A stretch of 64,000 nt of DNA from an uncultured Bacteroidota bacterium (lineage in GTDB: Bacteria > Bacteroidota > Bacteroidia > Bacteroidales > P3): assembly GCA_902800395.1 (NCBI GenBank), contig CADCEC010000002.1, forward strand, positions 62,001 to 126,000, written 5' to 3'. The position numbers and the translations under genes were made by a program. Of the stretch, positions 1 through 11,742 are shown piece after piece; position 1 is the first letter of the stretch; every line of letters starts with the position of its first letter. Below the pieces are notes generated by a model. That model worked only from the letters and a program-made list of their open reading frames with translations. It was not told the origin of the DNA and did not search any database.

Positions 1-1
1 C

Positions 2-901
2 CACGGAGTGCAAAACGGATGGTATCCACCGCTAATCTTCCTGGGGATTGGTGCAATGACCGACTTCTCGGCATTGCTCTCCAATCCTAAGCTGATGCTT
101 ATCGGCGCTGCTGCCCAGGTCGGTATTTTTGCCGCCTATATGGGTTCCCTGGCTTTGGGCTTCATGCCCAACGAGGCCGGTGCTATTGGTATCATCGGTG
201 GTGCCGACGGTCCCACGGCCATCTTCATCTCGTCGCAGTTGGCGCCGGAACTCATGGGTGCTATCGCCGTATCGGCCTATAGCTACATGGCCTTGGTGCC
301 CGTCATCCAGCCGCCCATCATGCGTCTGATGACTACCCAGAAGGAGCGCACCATCCGCATGAAACCGCCGCGTCAGGTCTCCAAGCTCGAGAAGATTAGC
401 TTCCCCATCATCGGCCTGCTCTTCTGCGCCTTCATCGTGCCGAGCGGTCTGCCTCTGCTGGGTATGCTCTTCTTCGGCAACCTGCTGAAAGAATGTGGCG
501 TCACCAAGCGTCTCTCCGAAGTGGCCTCCAACGCCGTGGTGAATATCTGCACGCTACTCATCGGCATCACGGTGGGTGCCTCCACTCAGGCTTCGGTCTT
601 TCTCACCGGCAAGTCGGTGATGATCTTCGCTCTTGGTGCCGGCTCGTTCATCGTGGCCACCTTCTGTGGTGTGCTCTTCGTGAAGATTATGAACCTCTTC
701 CTCAAGGAAGGCAACAAGATTAACCCGCTTATTGGTAACTCCGGCGTCAGTGCCGTGCCCGATGCCGCCCGTGTGTCGAACAACGTGGGCCTCGAGTACG
801 ACAAGACCAACTACCTGCTCCAGCATGCCATGGGTCCCAATGTGGCCGGCGTGGTGGGTTCGGCAGTGGCCGCCGGTATCCTGCTGGCATTCCTACACTA
901 A
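2..901 (+). CDS. oadB: Sodium-pumping decarboxylase beta subunit (5' partial)
   Basis: Integral membrane beta subunit of a biotin-dependent Na+-translocating decarboxylase (oxaloacetate, methylmalonyl-CoA or glutaconyl-CoA type), which couples decarboxylation of carboxybiotin to Na+ export. The frame is open to the window edge, so about 100 N-terminal residues lie upstream; the GTG at 8 is internal. Seen: a PPLIFLGIGAMTDF segment and the conserved GGADGPTAIF loop, which carries the Asp implicated in Na+ coupling in this family, then several hydrophobic helices and a C-terminal GPNVAGVVGSA segment. It is normally the last gene of an alpha/gamma/beta operon, and the next gene starts directly after its stop. 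Substrate specificity cannot be read from the beta subunit, so the symbol is by family only. Confidence 0.9.
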   Translation, partial: HGVQNGWYPPLIFLGIGAMTDFSALLSNPKLMLIGAAAQVGIFAAYMGSLALGFMPNEAGAIGIIGGADGPTAIFISSQLAPELMGAIAVSAYSYMALVPVIQPPIMRLMTTQKERTIRMKPPRQVSKLEKISFPIIGLLFCAFIVPSGLPLLGMLFFGNLLKECGVTKRLSEVASNAVVNICTLLIGITVGASTQASVFLTGKSVMIFALGAGSFIVATFCGVLFVKIMNLFLKEGNKINPLIGNSGVSAVPDAARVSNNVGLEYDKTNYLLQHAMGPNVAGVVGSAVAAGILLAFLH

Positions 902-2683
902 GTGGGTCACTTTCTGCCCATAACACTCGACGAGGTCAAACGCCTCGGATGGGAGATGGTCGACGTGGTACTCGTCACCGGCGATGCCTACGTCGACCAT
1001 CCCTCTTTTGGTACTGCCGTTATCGGTCGCACCCTTGAGGCGGCAGGCTATCGTGTCGCCATCATCCCGCAACCCAACTGGCGCGATGACTTGCGCGATT
1101 TCCGCAAGTTCGGACGTCCGCGCCTCTTCTTTGGCGTCACCTCCGGTGCGATGGATTCCATGGTGAACCACTACACCGCTGCGCGACGTCTGCGTCATGA
1201 TGACGCCTACACCCCCGGTGGACAGGCTGGATTCCGTCCCGACCGTGCCACCTATGTCTACTCCCGCATCCTCAAGCAACTCTATCCTGATGTGCCGGTC
1301 ATTATTGCCGGCATAGAGGCCTCCATGCGGCGTCTGGCGCACTACGACTATTGGGACGACAAGCTCTTCCCCAGCATTCTCATCGACACCCCTGCCGACC
1401 TGATGAACTACGGGATGGGGGAGAAGACCACCTTGAAAATAGCCCGCCTCCTCGACGAAGACAAAGGCATCGAAGCCTGTTATGAGTTGCCGCAGGTGGC
1501 CTACATTAGACGGACATGTCCGACTAGTCCGACCATCGAACTCCATTCTTTCGAGGAGTGTCAGAAAAGTAAGCGCGCTGAAGCTGAGAATTATCACATT
1601 ATCGAACTCGAGAGCAACAAGATTGAAGCCGCCACGCTGGTACAGAAACATGGCGACAGCTATGTGGTGGTGAATCCGCCGGAGCCACCGATGAGTAGCG
1701 ACGAGGTGGATGCTTCGTTCGACCTGCCGTATCTGCGCCTGCCGCACCCCAAGTATAAGAAGCGCGGACCTATCCCCGCCTTCGAGATGATACGTTGGAG
1801 CGTAAATACCCACCGCGGCTGCTTCGGTGGCTGTTCTTTCTGCACCATCAGCGCCCACCAGGGCAAGCAGATAGCTAGCCGCAGTGAGGCCAGTATCCTG
1901 CGCGAGGTGGAGACCCTCACAGCCGACCCCGAGTTCCACGGTGTCCTCACCGACCTTGGAGGTCCTTCGGCCAATATGTGGCGCATGAAAGGGAAAAACC
2001 AAGACCTTTGCCGCAAATGCAGCCGTTACAGTTGCTCTATGCCAAGTATCTGTAAAAACCTCGACAGCGACCATCGGCCCATGATTAATCTCCTCAAGAA
2101 GGTGGCTGCACACCCCAAGGTGAAGCACCTCTATGTCGGTAGTGGCATCCGCTGCGATCTATTTGCTGACAATTCCGGCTGGGACTATTTTAAGCAGGTG
2201 GTGTTGCATCATACCTCTGGCCGTCTGAAGGTGGCTCCTGAGCACACCTCCGACCATGTGCTGGCGTTGATGCGCAAACCTTCTTTCAGCCTTTTCCGCG
2301 AGACCAAGCGCCGCTTCGACGAGATTTGCAAGCAGGCGGGTCTCCGCTACCAGCTGATACCTTATTTCATCAGCAGCCATCCGGGTTGCCGGCTGGAGGA
2401 TATGGCACAACTGGCACTCGACATGAAGCAGATGGGCTACCGCTTGGAGCAGATACAGGACTTCACCCCCACGCCGATGACGCTCTCCACCGAGATGTAC
2501 TATACCGGATACGACCCGGCCACGATGAAGCCTGTCTATGTAGCCACGACGCCGGCCGACAAAGCTGACCAGCGTCGTATGTTCTTCTTTTATAAGCCCG
2601 ACCAGCAGCGCGACATCATTGCTTCGCTCCGCCGCGCCGGCCTTGCGCATTTTGTTCCGAGATTGTTTCCCGGAAAGAGATAA
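902..2683 (+). CDS. ygiQ: YgiQ family radical SAM protein
   Basis: Radical SAM enzyme of the YgiQ/UPF0313 family; the reaction is not established. Length 593 aa is normal for the family. The N-terminal part carries a B12-binding-like fold region (DVVLVTGDAYVDHPSFG, GIEASMRR). The Fe-S/SAM motif is CFGGCSFC around residues 307-314, a CxxxCxxC pattern, and a family cysteine cluster CRKCSRYSC follows. The GTG start sits immediately after the stop of the decarboxylase gene, with no spacer, so the two are probably co-transcribed although no functional link is known. A strong hairpin terminator follows the stop. Confidence 0.92.
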   Translation: MGHFLPITLDEVKRLGWEMVDVVLVTGDAYVDHPSFGTAVIGRTLEAAGYRVAIIPQPNWRDDLRDFRKFGRPRLFFGVTSGAMDSMVNHYTAARRLRHDDAYTPGGQAGFRPDRATYVYSRILKQLYPDVPVIIAGIEASMRRLAHYDYWDDKLFPSILIDTPADLMNYGMGEKTTLKIARLLDEDKGIEACYELPQVAYIRRTCPTSPTIELHSFEECQKSKRAEAENYHIIELESNKIEAATLVQKHGDSYVVVNPPEPPMSSDEVDASFDLPYLRLPHPKYKKRGPIPAFEMIRWSVNTHRGCFGGCSFCTISAHQGKQIASRSEASILREVETLTADPEFHGVLTDLGGPSANMWRMKGKNQDLCRKCSRYSCSMPSICKNLDSDHRPMINLLKKVAAHPKVKHLYVGSGIRCDLFADNSGWDYFKQVVLHHTSGRLKVAPEHTSDHVLALMRKPSFSLFRETKRRFDEICKQAGLRYQLIPYFISSHPGCRLEDMAQLALDMKQMGYRLEQIQDFTPTPMTLSTEMYYTGYDPATMKPVYVATTPADKADQRRMFFFYKPDQQRDIIASLRRAGLAHFVPRLFPGKR

Positions 2684-2687
2684 TAGT

Positions 2688-2711
2688 GAGGCCCGCCGAG
2701 TGGCGGGCCTC
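2688..2711. terminator. Bidirectional hairpin terminator between ygiQ and FKBP gene
   Basis: Perfect 10-bp stem GAGGCCCGCC / GGCGGGCCTC with loop GAGT between the ends of two convergent genes. The downstream sequence is only modestly T-rich (ATCGTTATTT). Confidence 0.8.
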
Positions 2712-2719
2712 ATCGTTAT

Positions 2720-3328
2720 TTACAGCACTTTAATAAGTTCTACGGTGAAAATCAACGCTGCGTAGGGCGGGATGTCGGCACCAGCGCCGCGCTCGCCGTA
2801 GGCGAGGTTGTAGGGGATGTAGAACTTGAAGATGGAATCTTCCTTCATCAGCTGCACACCTTCCGTCCAGCCGGCGATAACCTGGCGAAGGCCGAACTCG
2901 GCGGGCTGGTTACGGCGGTAGCTGGAGTCGAAGACGGTGCCGTCGATGAGGGTGCCCTCGTAGTGGCAGCGCACGGTATCGCTGGCTTTCGGCTGACGGC
3001 CGGTGCCTTCCTTAACGATTTCGTACTGAAGGCCGCTGGGGGTGGTCACCACTCCGGCGCGTTTCTTGTTCTCGGCCAGGAAAGCCTCGCCTTCGCCTTT
3101 GGCGGCCTTGCCGCGCTCGGCGGCTTCGGCCTGCTGGCGCTGCTCAAGTTCGGTGAAGTAGTGCTCGAGCACTTGCTGAACCTCTTGGTGGCTCATCTTC
3201 GGCTCGCGGCCCTGCAACACGTCGGCAATGGCGGCGGCGTAGTCTTCGATATTCAGGCTCTTCTGGAGGCCCATTCCAATCAGTTGGTGGCCAATATTGT
3301 GGCCTAAGGCATAGCTAAGTTTGTCCAT
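2720..3328 (-). CDS. FKBP-type peptidyl-prolyl isomerase, FklB/Mip-like
   Basis: Peptidyl-prolyl cis-trans isomerase (protein folding). 202 aa: an N-terminal helical dimerisation segment (MDKLSYALGHNIG, residues 1-85, rich in E/Q/A) followed by a C-terminal FKBP domain (about 95-202) with GTLIDGTVFDSS, QVIAGWTEGVQLM and IPYNLAYGERGAG. No signal peptide or lipobox, so probably cytoplasmic, unlike the two FKBP lipoproteins at 52.8-54.2 kb. Last gene of a minus-strand run gap-fabG-binding lipoprotein-FKBP, 2 bp after the preceding gene. Confidence 0.92.
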   Translation of the reverse strand: MDKLSYALGHNIGHQLIGMGLQKSLNIEDYAAAIADVLQGREPKMSHQEVQQVLEHYFTELEQRQQAEAAERGKAAKGEGEAFLAENKKRAGVVTTPSGLQYEIVKEGTGRQPKASDTVRCHYEGTLIDGTVFDSSYRRNQPAEFGLRQVIAGWTEGVQLMKEDSIFKFYIPYNLAYGERGAGADIPPYAALIFTVELIKVL

Positions 3329-3330
3329 GA

Positions 3331-4260
3331 TTATTTATTGTTCATTCGTTTTCTAAGGTAGAGTATTGCGTCGATGTTGCGGGGGACCTGAAGGTCGAGG
3401 GTGCCGCTGACAATGCCAATTACGTGTCCGTTCTTGACGGCGCTGAGGCGGTTGTAAGGCTTCATGTCGCAAAAGGCGGCCGAGTCCTCGCGGCGCACGA
3501 TGATAAAGTCGGGATCCTCCTTCATCAGTGCCTCGAGGCTGTAGCTCCATCCTTCGATGCCCTCGGCGATATTGCGGCCGCCGGCCATGCGGATGATGTC
3601 GTTGATGAAGGTGTTGCCACCGGCGGTGAAGTTGCCGCCCTCGCCGAAGCCGACAACGTAGTAAATCGATGGAACTGCCGCCTGTGTGCTATGGGTGCTG
3701 TTTGGCAGGCTCTCCGCAATGGCGTCAGCCTCGCGTAAATTTCTCAGTTCGCAGCGTAATACTTGGTTAAGGCTGTCGGCCTCATGCTCCTTGCCGACCA
3801 ACTTGCCGATGGCGGTGATATTGTCAAAGAGAGCCTCGAATTTTGGCTTCTCGATAACGCAGACCATCGGGGTGCCCATGGCGTCCATCTGGTCGGTGAC
3901 TTTCTTGCCCACCATCGAGCCGCTGATGACGAGGTCGGGCTTCAACGCCAGGATACTCTCGATATTCAGGTTGCTAATGCCGCCGATAGAGGGAATCTCT
4001 GCAGCCGCGTCAGGATAGACACAGAAGTCGGTGCGCCCCACCAGCAAATCTTGTGCTCCGAGGGCAAAAATAATCTCAGTGACGGCAGGGGAGAGGCTCA
4101 CCACCCGTTGCGGCTGTGCTGGAACCACTACCGTGCGTCCGTAGTCGTCGACCACCGTATCGGTGGTCTGGACTTGACGGTTTTGCTGTCCGCAGGCGAC
4201 CAACAAAAGGACAAATACCAGGAGGATGGGCTTAATGTGTTTAATGGGCCTAGAGGGCAT
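3331..4260 (-). CDS. Cobalamin/metallophore-type ABC substrate-binding lipoprotein
   Basis: Substrate-binding protein of the helical-backbone BtuF/FhuD type (PF01497 family), likely capturing a corrinoid or iron chelate. The N-terminus is a signal peptide ending in the lipobox LVAC (about residues 19-22). Family features: DDYGRTVVVPAQPQRVVSL, SPAVTEIIFALGAQD, NLNIESILALKPDLVI and a C-terminal domain beginning near WSYSLEALMKEDPD. No permease or ATPase gene lies beside it; its neighbours are fabG and an FKBP gene, so the partner transporter must be elsewhere. The ligand cannot be assigned from sequence. Confidence 0.82.
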   Translation of the reverse strand: MPSRPIKHIKPILLVFVLLLVACGQQNRQVQTTDTVVDDYGRTVVVPAQPQRVVSLSPAVTEIIFALGAQDLLVGRTDFCVYPDAAAEIPSIGGISNLNIESILALKPDLVISGSMVGKKVTDQMDAMGTPMVCVIEKPKFEALFDNITAIGKLVGKEHEADSLNQVLRCELRNLREADAIAESLPNSTHSTQAAVPSIYYVVGFGEGGNFTAGGNTFINDIIRMAGGRNIAEGIEGWSYSLEALMKEDPDFIIVRREDSAAFCDMKPYNRLSAVKNGHVIGIVSGTLDLQVPRNIDAILYLRKRMNNK

Positions 4261-4294
4261 TAGTATTAACTTTTATCTATAAACTATTAACTAA

Positions 4295-5041
4295 TCATGC
4301 ATCTTCCATTCCTCCACACATGGGCAGCACGACGCTGGTGATATAGCTCGACATGTCGCTGGCGAGGAAGACGCAGCAGTTGGCTACTTCGTCAGGGGTT
4401 CCGGGCCGTTTCATGGGAATGCGGCTGCACCAGGTGTCCATCAGTTCCTTGGGAATGTCGGCAGTCATCTCGGTCTGCACGAATCCGGGGGCCACCACGT
4501 TGACACGGATGTTACGGGCGGCGAACTCCTTGGCGCAGCTCTTGCTGAAGCCTATAATGCCGGCCTTCGAGGCGGCATAGTTTGCCTGGTTGTAGTTACC
4601 CGCGATGCCCACCACAGAGCCGATGTTGACAATGGAACCGTGGCCCTGTTTCCACATGCTCGGCTGGATGGCTTTGGTCATGCAGAAGACACTCTTCAGG
4701 TTGGTTCCCACCACGCGGTCGAACTGATCCTCGGTCATGCGCTTCATGGCGCTGTCGGCGGTGATGCCGGCGTTGTTGATGAGGATGTCCACCTTGCCGA
4801 AGTCGGCCAGCACCTCCTTCACGAAGGTCTGGGCGAAATCGTAGTTGGCCACATCGGCGGCATACCCTTTGGCTTTCACGCCCAAAGCGGCAAGCTCTTC
4901 CTCCACAGCGACCATCTTGTCGTTACGGGTGCGGCCGCAAAAGGCTACGTTGCAGCCCTCCTTGGCGAAACGTATAGCAATAGCGTGACCGATGCCACGG
5001 GTGGCACCGGTCACGATTGCAGTCTTATTTTCTAAGAGCAT
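4295..5041 (-). CDS. fabG: 3-oxoacyl-[acyl-carrier-protein] reductase
   Basis: NADPH-dependent ketoreduction in fatty acid synthesis. Short-chain dehydrogenase of 248 aa with cofactor motif TGATRGIG (11-18), NNAG (89-92), and the catalytic Ser142, Tyr155 and Lys159 (YAASK). The sequence ends in a normal FabG tail (SSYITSVVLPMCGG), with Cys in place of the usual DGG. Its ATG lies 1 bp beyond the stop of gap, so the genes are translationally close. Other SDR functions cannot be wholly excluded, but length and motifs match FabG best. Confidence 0.88.
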   Translation of the reverse strand: MLLENKTAIVTGATRGIGHAIAIRFAKEGCNVAFCGRTRNDKMVAVEEELAALGVKAKGYAADVANYDFAQTFVKEVLADFGKVDILINNAGITADSAMKRMTEDQFDRVVGTNLKSVFCMTKAIQPSMWKQGHGSIVNIGSVVGIAGNYNQANYAASKAGIIGFSKSCAKEFAARNIRVNVVAPGFVQTEMTADIPKELMDTWCSRIPMKRPGTPDEVANCCVFLASDMSSYITSVVLPMCGGMEDA

Positions 5042-5042
5042 A

Positions 5043-6050
5043 TTAGAGCAGCTTGGCGAGTTTGGCAGCCAGGTCGCCGACGCGGGTGCTGTAACCCTTC
5101 TCGTTGTCGTACCAGCTGACGATTTTCACGAAGTTGCCGTCCATCACCTGAGTCAGCAGGCTGTCGAAGATGCTGCTGTGGGTGTTGTCGATGATGTCGA
5201 TGCTCACGATGGGCTCGTCGACATACTGCAGAACGCCCTTCATGGGACCGTTGGCGGCTTCCTTGACGGCGTTGTTGATGTCCTCTTTGGTAACGTTGCA
5301 GTTGAGCTCGGCGGTGAGGTCAACGACAGAGCCGTCGGGAGTGGGGACGCGCATGGCGAAGCCATCCAGTTTGCCCATCAGCTCGGGAATTACCAGACCC
5401 ACGGCCTTGGCGGCACCGCTGGAGGTGGGGATGATGCTGACGGCAGCGGCACGGGCACGACGGAGGTCGCTGTGCGGCTGGTCGAGAATCTTCTGGTCGT
5501 TGGTGTAGCTGTGCACGGTGTTCATCAAGCCGCGCTTGATGCCGAACTTGTCGTTGAGGACCTTGGCCACGGGAGCCAGGCAGTTGGTGGTGCAGCTGGC
5601 GTTGGAGACGAGCTGCATCTCTTTGGTCAGCACGTTGTCATTGACACCCATGACGACGGTGGCGTCGACATCGTCGGCCTTACCTGCGGGGACGGTGAGG
5701 ATGACCTTCTTGGCACCAGCGTTGATGTGCTTCATCATCTGGTCGCGTTTCTTGAAGAGACCGGTCGACTCGACCACGATGTCCACTCCGAGGTCTTTCC
5801 AGGGGAGGTTCTGCGGGTCGCGCTCGGCATAAATTTTCACCTTCTTGCCGTTCACCACGAGGCAGTCGCCTTCGGCGTGCACTTCGCCGTCGAAGTTCTC
5901 GTGCACGGAGTCATATTTGAACAGGTAGGCCAGGGTGTCAGCACTGGTGAGGTCGTTGATAGCGACGATTTCCAGCTCGGGGTGGGCGAGCATGGCGCGG
6001 AAGCTCATTCTTCCGATTCGGCCGAAGCCATTGATTGCAACTTTTGCCAT
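5043..6050 (-). CDS. gap: Glyceraldehyde-3-phosphate dehydrogenase, type I
   Basis: Glycolytic/gluconeogenic enzyme converting glyceraldehyde-3-phosphate to 1,3-bisphosphoglycerate with NAD+. 335 aa, full length. NAD-binding INGFGRIGR at residues 6-14; catalytic Cys153 in SNASCTTNCLAP; C-terminal WYDNEKGYS. First gene of the minus-strand run with fabG, preceded by a clear Bacteroidetes promoter. Nothing unusual. Confidence 0.97.
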   Translation of the reverse strand: MAKVAINGFGRIGRMSFRAMLAHPELEIVAINDLTSADTLAYLFKYDSVHENFDGEVHAEGDCLVVNGKKVKIYAERDPQNLPWKDLGVDIVVESTGLFKKRDQMMKHINAGAKKVILTVPAGKADDVDATVVMGVNDNVLTKEMQLVSNASCTTNCLAPVAKVLNDKFGIKRGLMNTVHSYTNDQKILDQPHSDLRRARAAAVSIIPTSSGAAKAVGLVIPELMGKLDGFAMRVPTPDGSVVDLTAELNCNVTKEDINNAVKEAANGPMKGVLQYVDEPIVSIDIIDNTHSSIFDSLLTQVMDGNFVKIVSWYDNEKGYSTRVGDLAAKLAKLL

Positions 6051-6103
6051 AGTATCTTGTTTTTTAATAAATTAATGTTGTTTTACAGAAATTTTTAATT
6101 CGA

Positions 6104-6135
6104 CAAAGGTACAACATTATTTTATATAAAACAAA
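6104..6135 (-). promoter_or_regulatory. Promoter of gap
   Basis: Read on the minus strand: TTTG (6132-6135), 20 bp, TACCTTTG (6104-6111), matching the Bacteroidetes -33/-7 consensus; about 54 bp upstream of the gap ATG. Confidence 0.75.
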
Positions 6136-6174
6136 TTTATTTTAAAAATAGCGCACAAGTCGTTCAAATTTTCG

Positions 6175-6182
6175 TATTTTTG
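6175..6182 (+). promoter_or_regulatory. Promoter -7 element of mtgA
   Basis: TATTTTTG followed by C, matching TAnnTTTG; no convincing TTTG at -33. The implied leader of about 95 nt contains an inverted repeat ACGAATTG (6188-6195) / CAATTCGT (6222-6229), which could form a stem in the mRNA. Confidence 0.55.
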
Positions 6183-6283
6183 CATCCACGAATTGACCGT
6201 CTGCCGGAGGCCTCGTTCTTGCAATTCGTCTGTAATTGACCTGCGTAGCATTCGATCATTTCGTATAATAAGCCGTTAATAAA

Positions 6284-7126
6284 ATGAGCCGTTCGACAAA
6301 TTCGCATAATTCGCCGACGAAAAAGAAGAGGCAGTTCCTCAGGCCGTGGAAGACGCTGGGGTGGGGGAGAAAGACCCTCCGCGTGGTGTGGATCACGCTG
6401 GTTTCCCTCTGGCTCTTTTCCGTACTGCAGGTACTGCTAGGCATCTTCTTCAATCCGCCGCTCACACCCCTGATGGTGCAACGTTTCTTCCAGCAGGCCT
6501 TTGACGGCGACCGCTCCATCAACTTCGAGCGCGACTACGTGCCCCTCGACTCCATCTCGCCGAACCTCGTCACCGCTGTCGTTTATGCCGAGGACGGTCT
6601 CTTCCTTTACCATCACGGCTTCGACGTGAAGCAGATGAAGATAGCCACCAAGGAGAACAAGAGTGGCAAACGCTTCCGCGGCGGCAGTACCATCAGCCAG
6701 CAGACGGCCAAAAATGCTTTCCTGCCGCACTCCCGCACCATGCTCCGCAAAGCCTTCGAGGCCTACTACACCCTGATGATAGAGACTTTCTGGAGCAAGC
6801 GCCGCATCATGGAAGTATACCTGAATATCATCGAGTTCGGCGACGGAATCTACGGAGCCGAAGCCGCCGCACAGCACTACTTTGGCCATTCGGCGAAGAC
6901 CCTCTCGCGCAACGAGGCGGCGCAGCTCGCCGCCACTCTGCCGGCGCCCCTCAAACGTAATCCGGCGAATCCTACGCCTTACTTCCGCCGCTACACCGCC
7001 GCCATCCAGAGCCGATTTTCCTGGGGTAAGGTCGATATTGACCACCCCAACCCCAAGAAGCAGAAACGCTACGACGACAAAGAGGAGAGTCTCTGGGACT
7101 TTCTCGAATGGAAAATTGAGAATTGA
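6284..7126 (+). CDS. mtgA: Monofunctional peptidoglycan transglycosylase
   Basis: GT51 glycosyltransferase that polymerises lipid II into glycan strands at the inner membrane. A basic cytoplasmic tail is followed by one TM helix (about residues 34-55). The catalytic motif AEDGLFLYHHGFD contains the predicted catalytic Glu103; RGGSTISQQTAKN and KRRIMEVYLNIIEFGDGIYG are the other GT51 motifs. No transpeptidase domain follows, so it is the monofunctional type. Its last codons (KIEN) are encoded by a GAATTGAGAATTATGAATTAT-like repeat tract that continues into the xerD start, so the C-terminal tail may be repeat-derived. Confidence 0.93.
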   Translation: MSRSTNSHNSPTKKKRQFLRPWKTLGWGRKTLRVVWITLVSLWLFSVLQVLLGIFFNPPLTPLMVQRFFQQAFDGDRSINFERDYVPLDSISPNLVTAVVYAEDGLFLYHHGFDVKQMKIATKENKSGKRFRGGSTISQQTAKNAFLPHSRTMLRKAFEAYYTLMIETFWSKRRIMEVYLNIIEFGDGIYGAEAAAQHYFGHSAKTLSRNEAAQLAATLPAPLKRNPANPTPYFRRYTAAIQSRFSWGKVDIDHPNPKKQKRYDDKEESLWDFLEWKIEN

Positions 7127-7150
7127 GAATTATGAATTATGAATTATGAA
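7112..7150. repeat. Short repeat tract at mtgA/xerD junction
   Basis: Imperfect units AATTGAG / AATTATG in tandem. The tract encodes the last residues of MtgA and supplies the xerD start codon. Confidence 0.7.
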
Positions 7151-8090
7151 TGGTTCGCTTTATTCGCTGAATTCGCAGACAGAAATTTCTGCCGACTGGC
7201 GCCGCTGCCGACGGGACTTCGAGACTTGGCTGAAGCTCGAAAAGGGATTGGCAGGCAACAGCATCCAAGCCTACCTCCGCGACGTGACCCATCTCTCCGA
7301 ATTTATGTCGGAGAGAAATATTGAACCTGAGCATGTTGTACTGGATGACTTACAGCAACTCTTGAAGCAACTCAACGACCTTGGCATCGCCCCCACTTCC
7401 CAACGCCGCATGATTTCAGGTTGGCGCATGTTCTTCAAACACCTTGTAATTGAGGATGCTATAAAGGATAGCCCAGCTGACCTCCTCGACCTCCCCATTC
7501 GTCCGGAGCATCTTCCGGATGTACTTACTGACGAGGATATTACAAAGATTCAATCAACCTTCGATTTAAGTTTTCCCGACCAGTACAGAAACAACGTTAT
7601 CGTCGAGGTACTCTACGGCTGCGGCCTCCGTGTTTCGGAACTTGTAAATCTCAAATTGTCAAATATTTATGCCGACGAGTTGATGCTCCAAATCTTCGGC
7701 AAGGGAAGCAAAGAACGCTGGGTGCCCATCAACCCCCGCGCCCTCGAGATGCTAGCCACCTATATCCACACCATTCGCTCGCACATCGAACCCAAACCCC
7801 ATGAGGAGAAGTTCGTTTTTCTCAATCGCCGCGGGTCGCACCTCTCGCGCAACTACGTCTTCATGTTTCTGAAGCAGGCAGTTGCCGATGCCGGTATTGA
7901 CAAGCATGTGAGTCCCCATTCCCTCCGCCACAGTTTCGCCACCGAGTTGGTGGAAAATGGCGCCGACCTCCGCGCTGTTCAGGAGATGCTGGGTCACGAG
8001 AGCATCTCAACCACAGAAATATACACCCATCTTACCCGCGACACCCTCCGCAACACCATCGAGGCCTACCACCCACACTATCGGAAATAA
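7146..8090 (+). CDS. xerD: Tyrosine recombinase XerC/XerD type
   Basis: Site-specific recombinase, most likely resolving chromosome dimers at dif. 314 aa with an N-terminal SAM-like DNA-binding domain (about 15-105) and a catalytic domain with every active-site residue: Arg162 (GLRVSEL), Lys186 (GKGSK), His258 and Arg261 (HSLRH), His284 (GHES), Tyr293 (EIYTHL). ATG at 7146 is the first in-frame start after the TGA at 7140. XerD is favoured over XerC by overall resemblance only. There is no integrase context (no tRNA, att repeats or cargo), which supports a housekeeping role. Confidence 0.88.
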   Translation: MNGSLYSLNSQTEISADWRRCRRDFETWLKLEKGLAGNSIQAYLRDVTHLSEFMSERNIEPEHVVLDDLQQLLKQLNDLGIAPTSQRRMISGWRMFFKHLVIEDAIKDSPADLLDLPIRPEHLPDVLTDEDITKIQSTFDLSFPDQYRNNVIVEVLYGCGLRVSELVNLKLSNIYADELMLQIFGKGSKERWVPINPRALEMLATYIHTIRSHIEPKPHEEKFVFLNRRGSHLSRNYVFMFLKQAVADAGIDKHVSPHSLRHSFATELVENGADLRAVQEMLGHESISTTEIYTHLTRDTLRNTIEAYHPHYRK

Positions 8091-8174
8091 TTTTCTTAAG
8101 GGTCAAAATTTGGCCTTGCAGGGATGTGTTGATTTTTTTGGATATACTTTTTACGCTATTTTGAAAAAAATTCG

Positions 8175-8182
8175 TATCTTTG
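8175..8182 (+). promoter_or_regulatory. Promoter -7 element of ppdK
   Basis: TATCTTTG followed by C, a perfect TAnnTTTG match, 68 bp before the ppdK start. No good TTTG at the expected -33 position. Confidence 0.65.
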
Positions 8183-8250
8183 CATTTTCATTTTTTAATG
8201 AATGATAAATAAATAATTAATAATAAACAATTTAATCAGTATTAATCAAG

Positions 8251-11022
<2,772 letters not shown>

Positions 11023-11025
11023 GGG

Positions 11026-11664
11026 ATGAGGAGTAGACAGAGCTCATTGATAATTCTGAAGTCCACCCTGGGTAGACTTCCGTCCTACTACTGCGAGATC
11101 GAGAACCGTGCCGCCCGCGGGGAGGAGTTCGTCTCCGCCACCGCCATTGCCGAGAGCCTGAGCATCAACCCGATTCAGGTGCGCAAGGATTTGGCGAGCA
11201 TCAGTTCGGAGTCGGGACGCCCGAATGTGGGGTTCCGAGTGAAGACGCTGCTGGAGGATTTGAAGGTCTACCTGGGTTACGACCAATATGACGAGGCCGT
11301 GCTGGTGGGTGTGGGTGCTTTGGGACATGTGCTGCTGCACTATGGCGGTTTTGCCAAATACGGCCTTGATATTGTGGCGGGATTCGACTCGGAGCCCAAG
11401 GAGAAGAAGGTGGGCGACAAAACGGTGCTGCCCATTGCGAAGCTGGAGCCGTTCCTGAATCGCACGCATGTCAACATCGGCATCATCACTGTGCCCGCCA
11501 GCGAGGCGCAGGGTGTGGCGGACATGCTGGTGGCGGGTGGAGTACGGGCCATCTGGAATTTTGCGCCCACGACGCTGAACCTGCCCGCGGGCATCCTCGT
11601 GAAGAACGAGAACCTCGCCGCCTCGCTGGCCGCGCTGAGCGCGGAGCTGCGCCGGAGACGGTGA
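11026..11664 (+). CDS. rex: Redox-sensing transcriptional repressor Rex
   Basis: Rex senses the NADH/NAD+ ratio and represses fermentation and hydrogenase genes when NADH is low. 212 aa: an N-terminal winged helix (about 5-80; SINPIQVRKDLASIS is the recognition-helix region, with SGRPNVGFRV following) and a Rossmann domain with GVGALG at 95-100. It follows ppdK by 3 bp (probable operon) and lies just upstream of the hydrogenase cluster. I searched by eye for a TTGTGAA-N4-TTCACAA operator in the two nearby promoters and found none, so its targets are not shown by this window. Confidence 0.94.
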   Translation: MRSRQSSLIILKSTLGRLPSYYCEIENRAARGEEFVSATAIAESLSINPIQVRKDLASISSESGRPNVGFRVKTLLEDLKVYLGYDQYDEAVLVGVGALGHVLLHYGGFAKYGLDIVAGFDSEPKEKKVGDKTVLPIAKLEPFLNRTHVNIGIITVPASEAQGVADMLVAGGVRAIWNFAPTTLNLPAGILVKNENLAASLAALSAELRRRR

Positions 11665-11742
11665 GGGGTGGACGAGAAAAGTTTAAGGTTTAAGGTTTAA
11701 AGTTTAAAGTGGCTGACGCAGAATAAAGTTTAAAGACAATTA

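Noticed and set aside
8-10. GTG as start of the decarboxylase beta subunit
   Set aside because: The frame is open upstream and the family has about 100 further N-terminal residues, so this is a truncated gene.
893-2128. 411-codon minus-strand frame opposite ygiQ
   Set aside because: Antisense shadow; YgiQ motifs are intact on the plus strand.
7146-8090. Integrase of a mobile element
   Set aside because: Length and motifs fit housekeeping XerC/D; no att repeats, tRNA or cargo nearby.
8101-8115. Rex-operator-like near-palindrome GGTCAAAATTTGGCC upstream of ppdK
   Set aside because: Does not match the TTGTGAA-N4-TTCACAA pattern; imperfect and position upstream of the promoter is not diagnostic.
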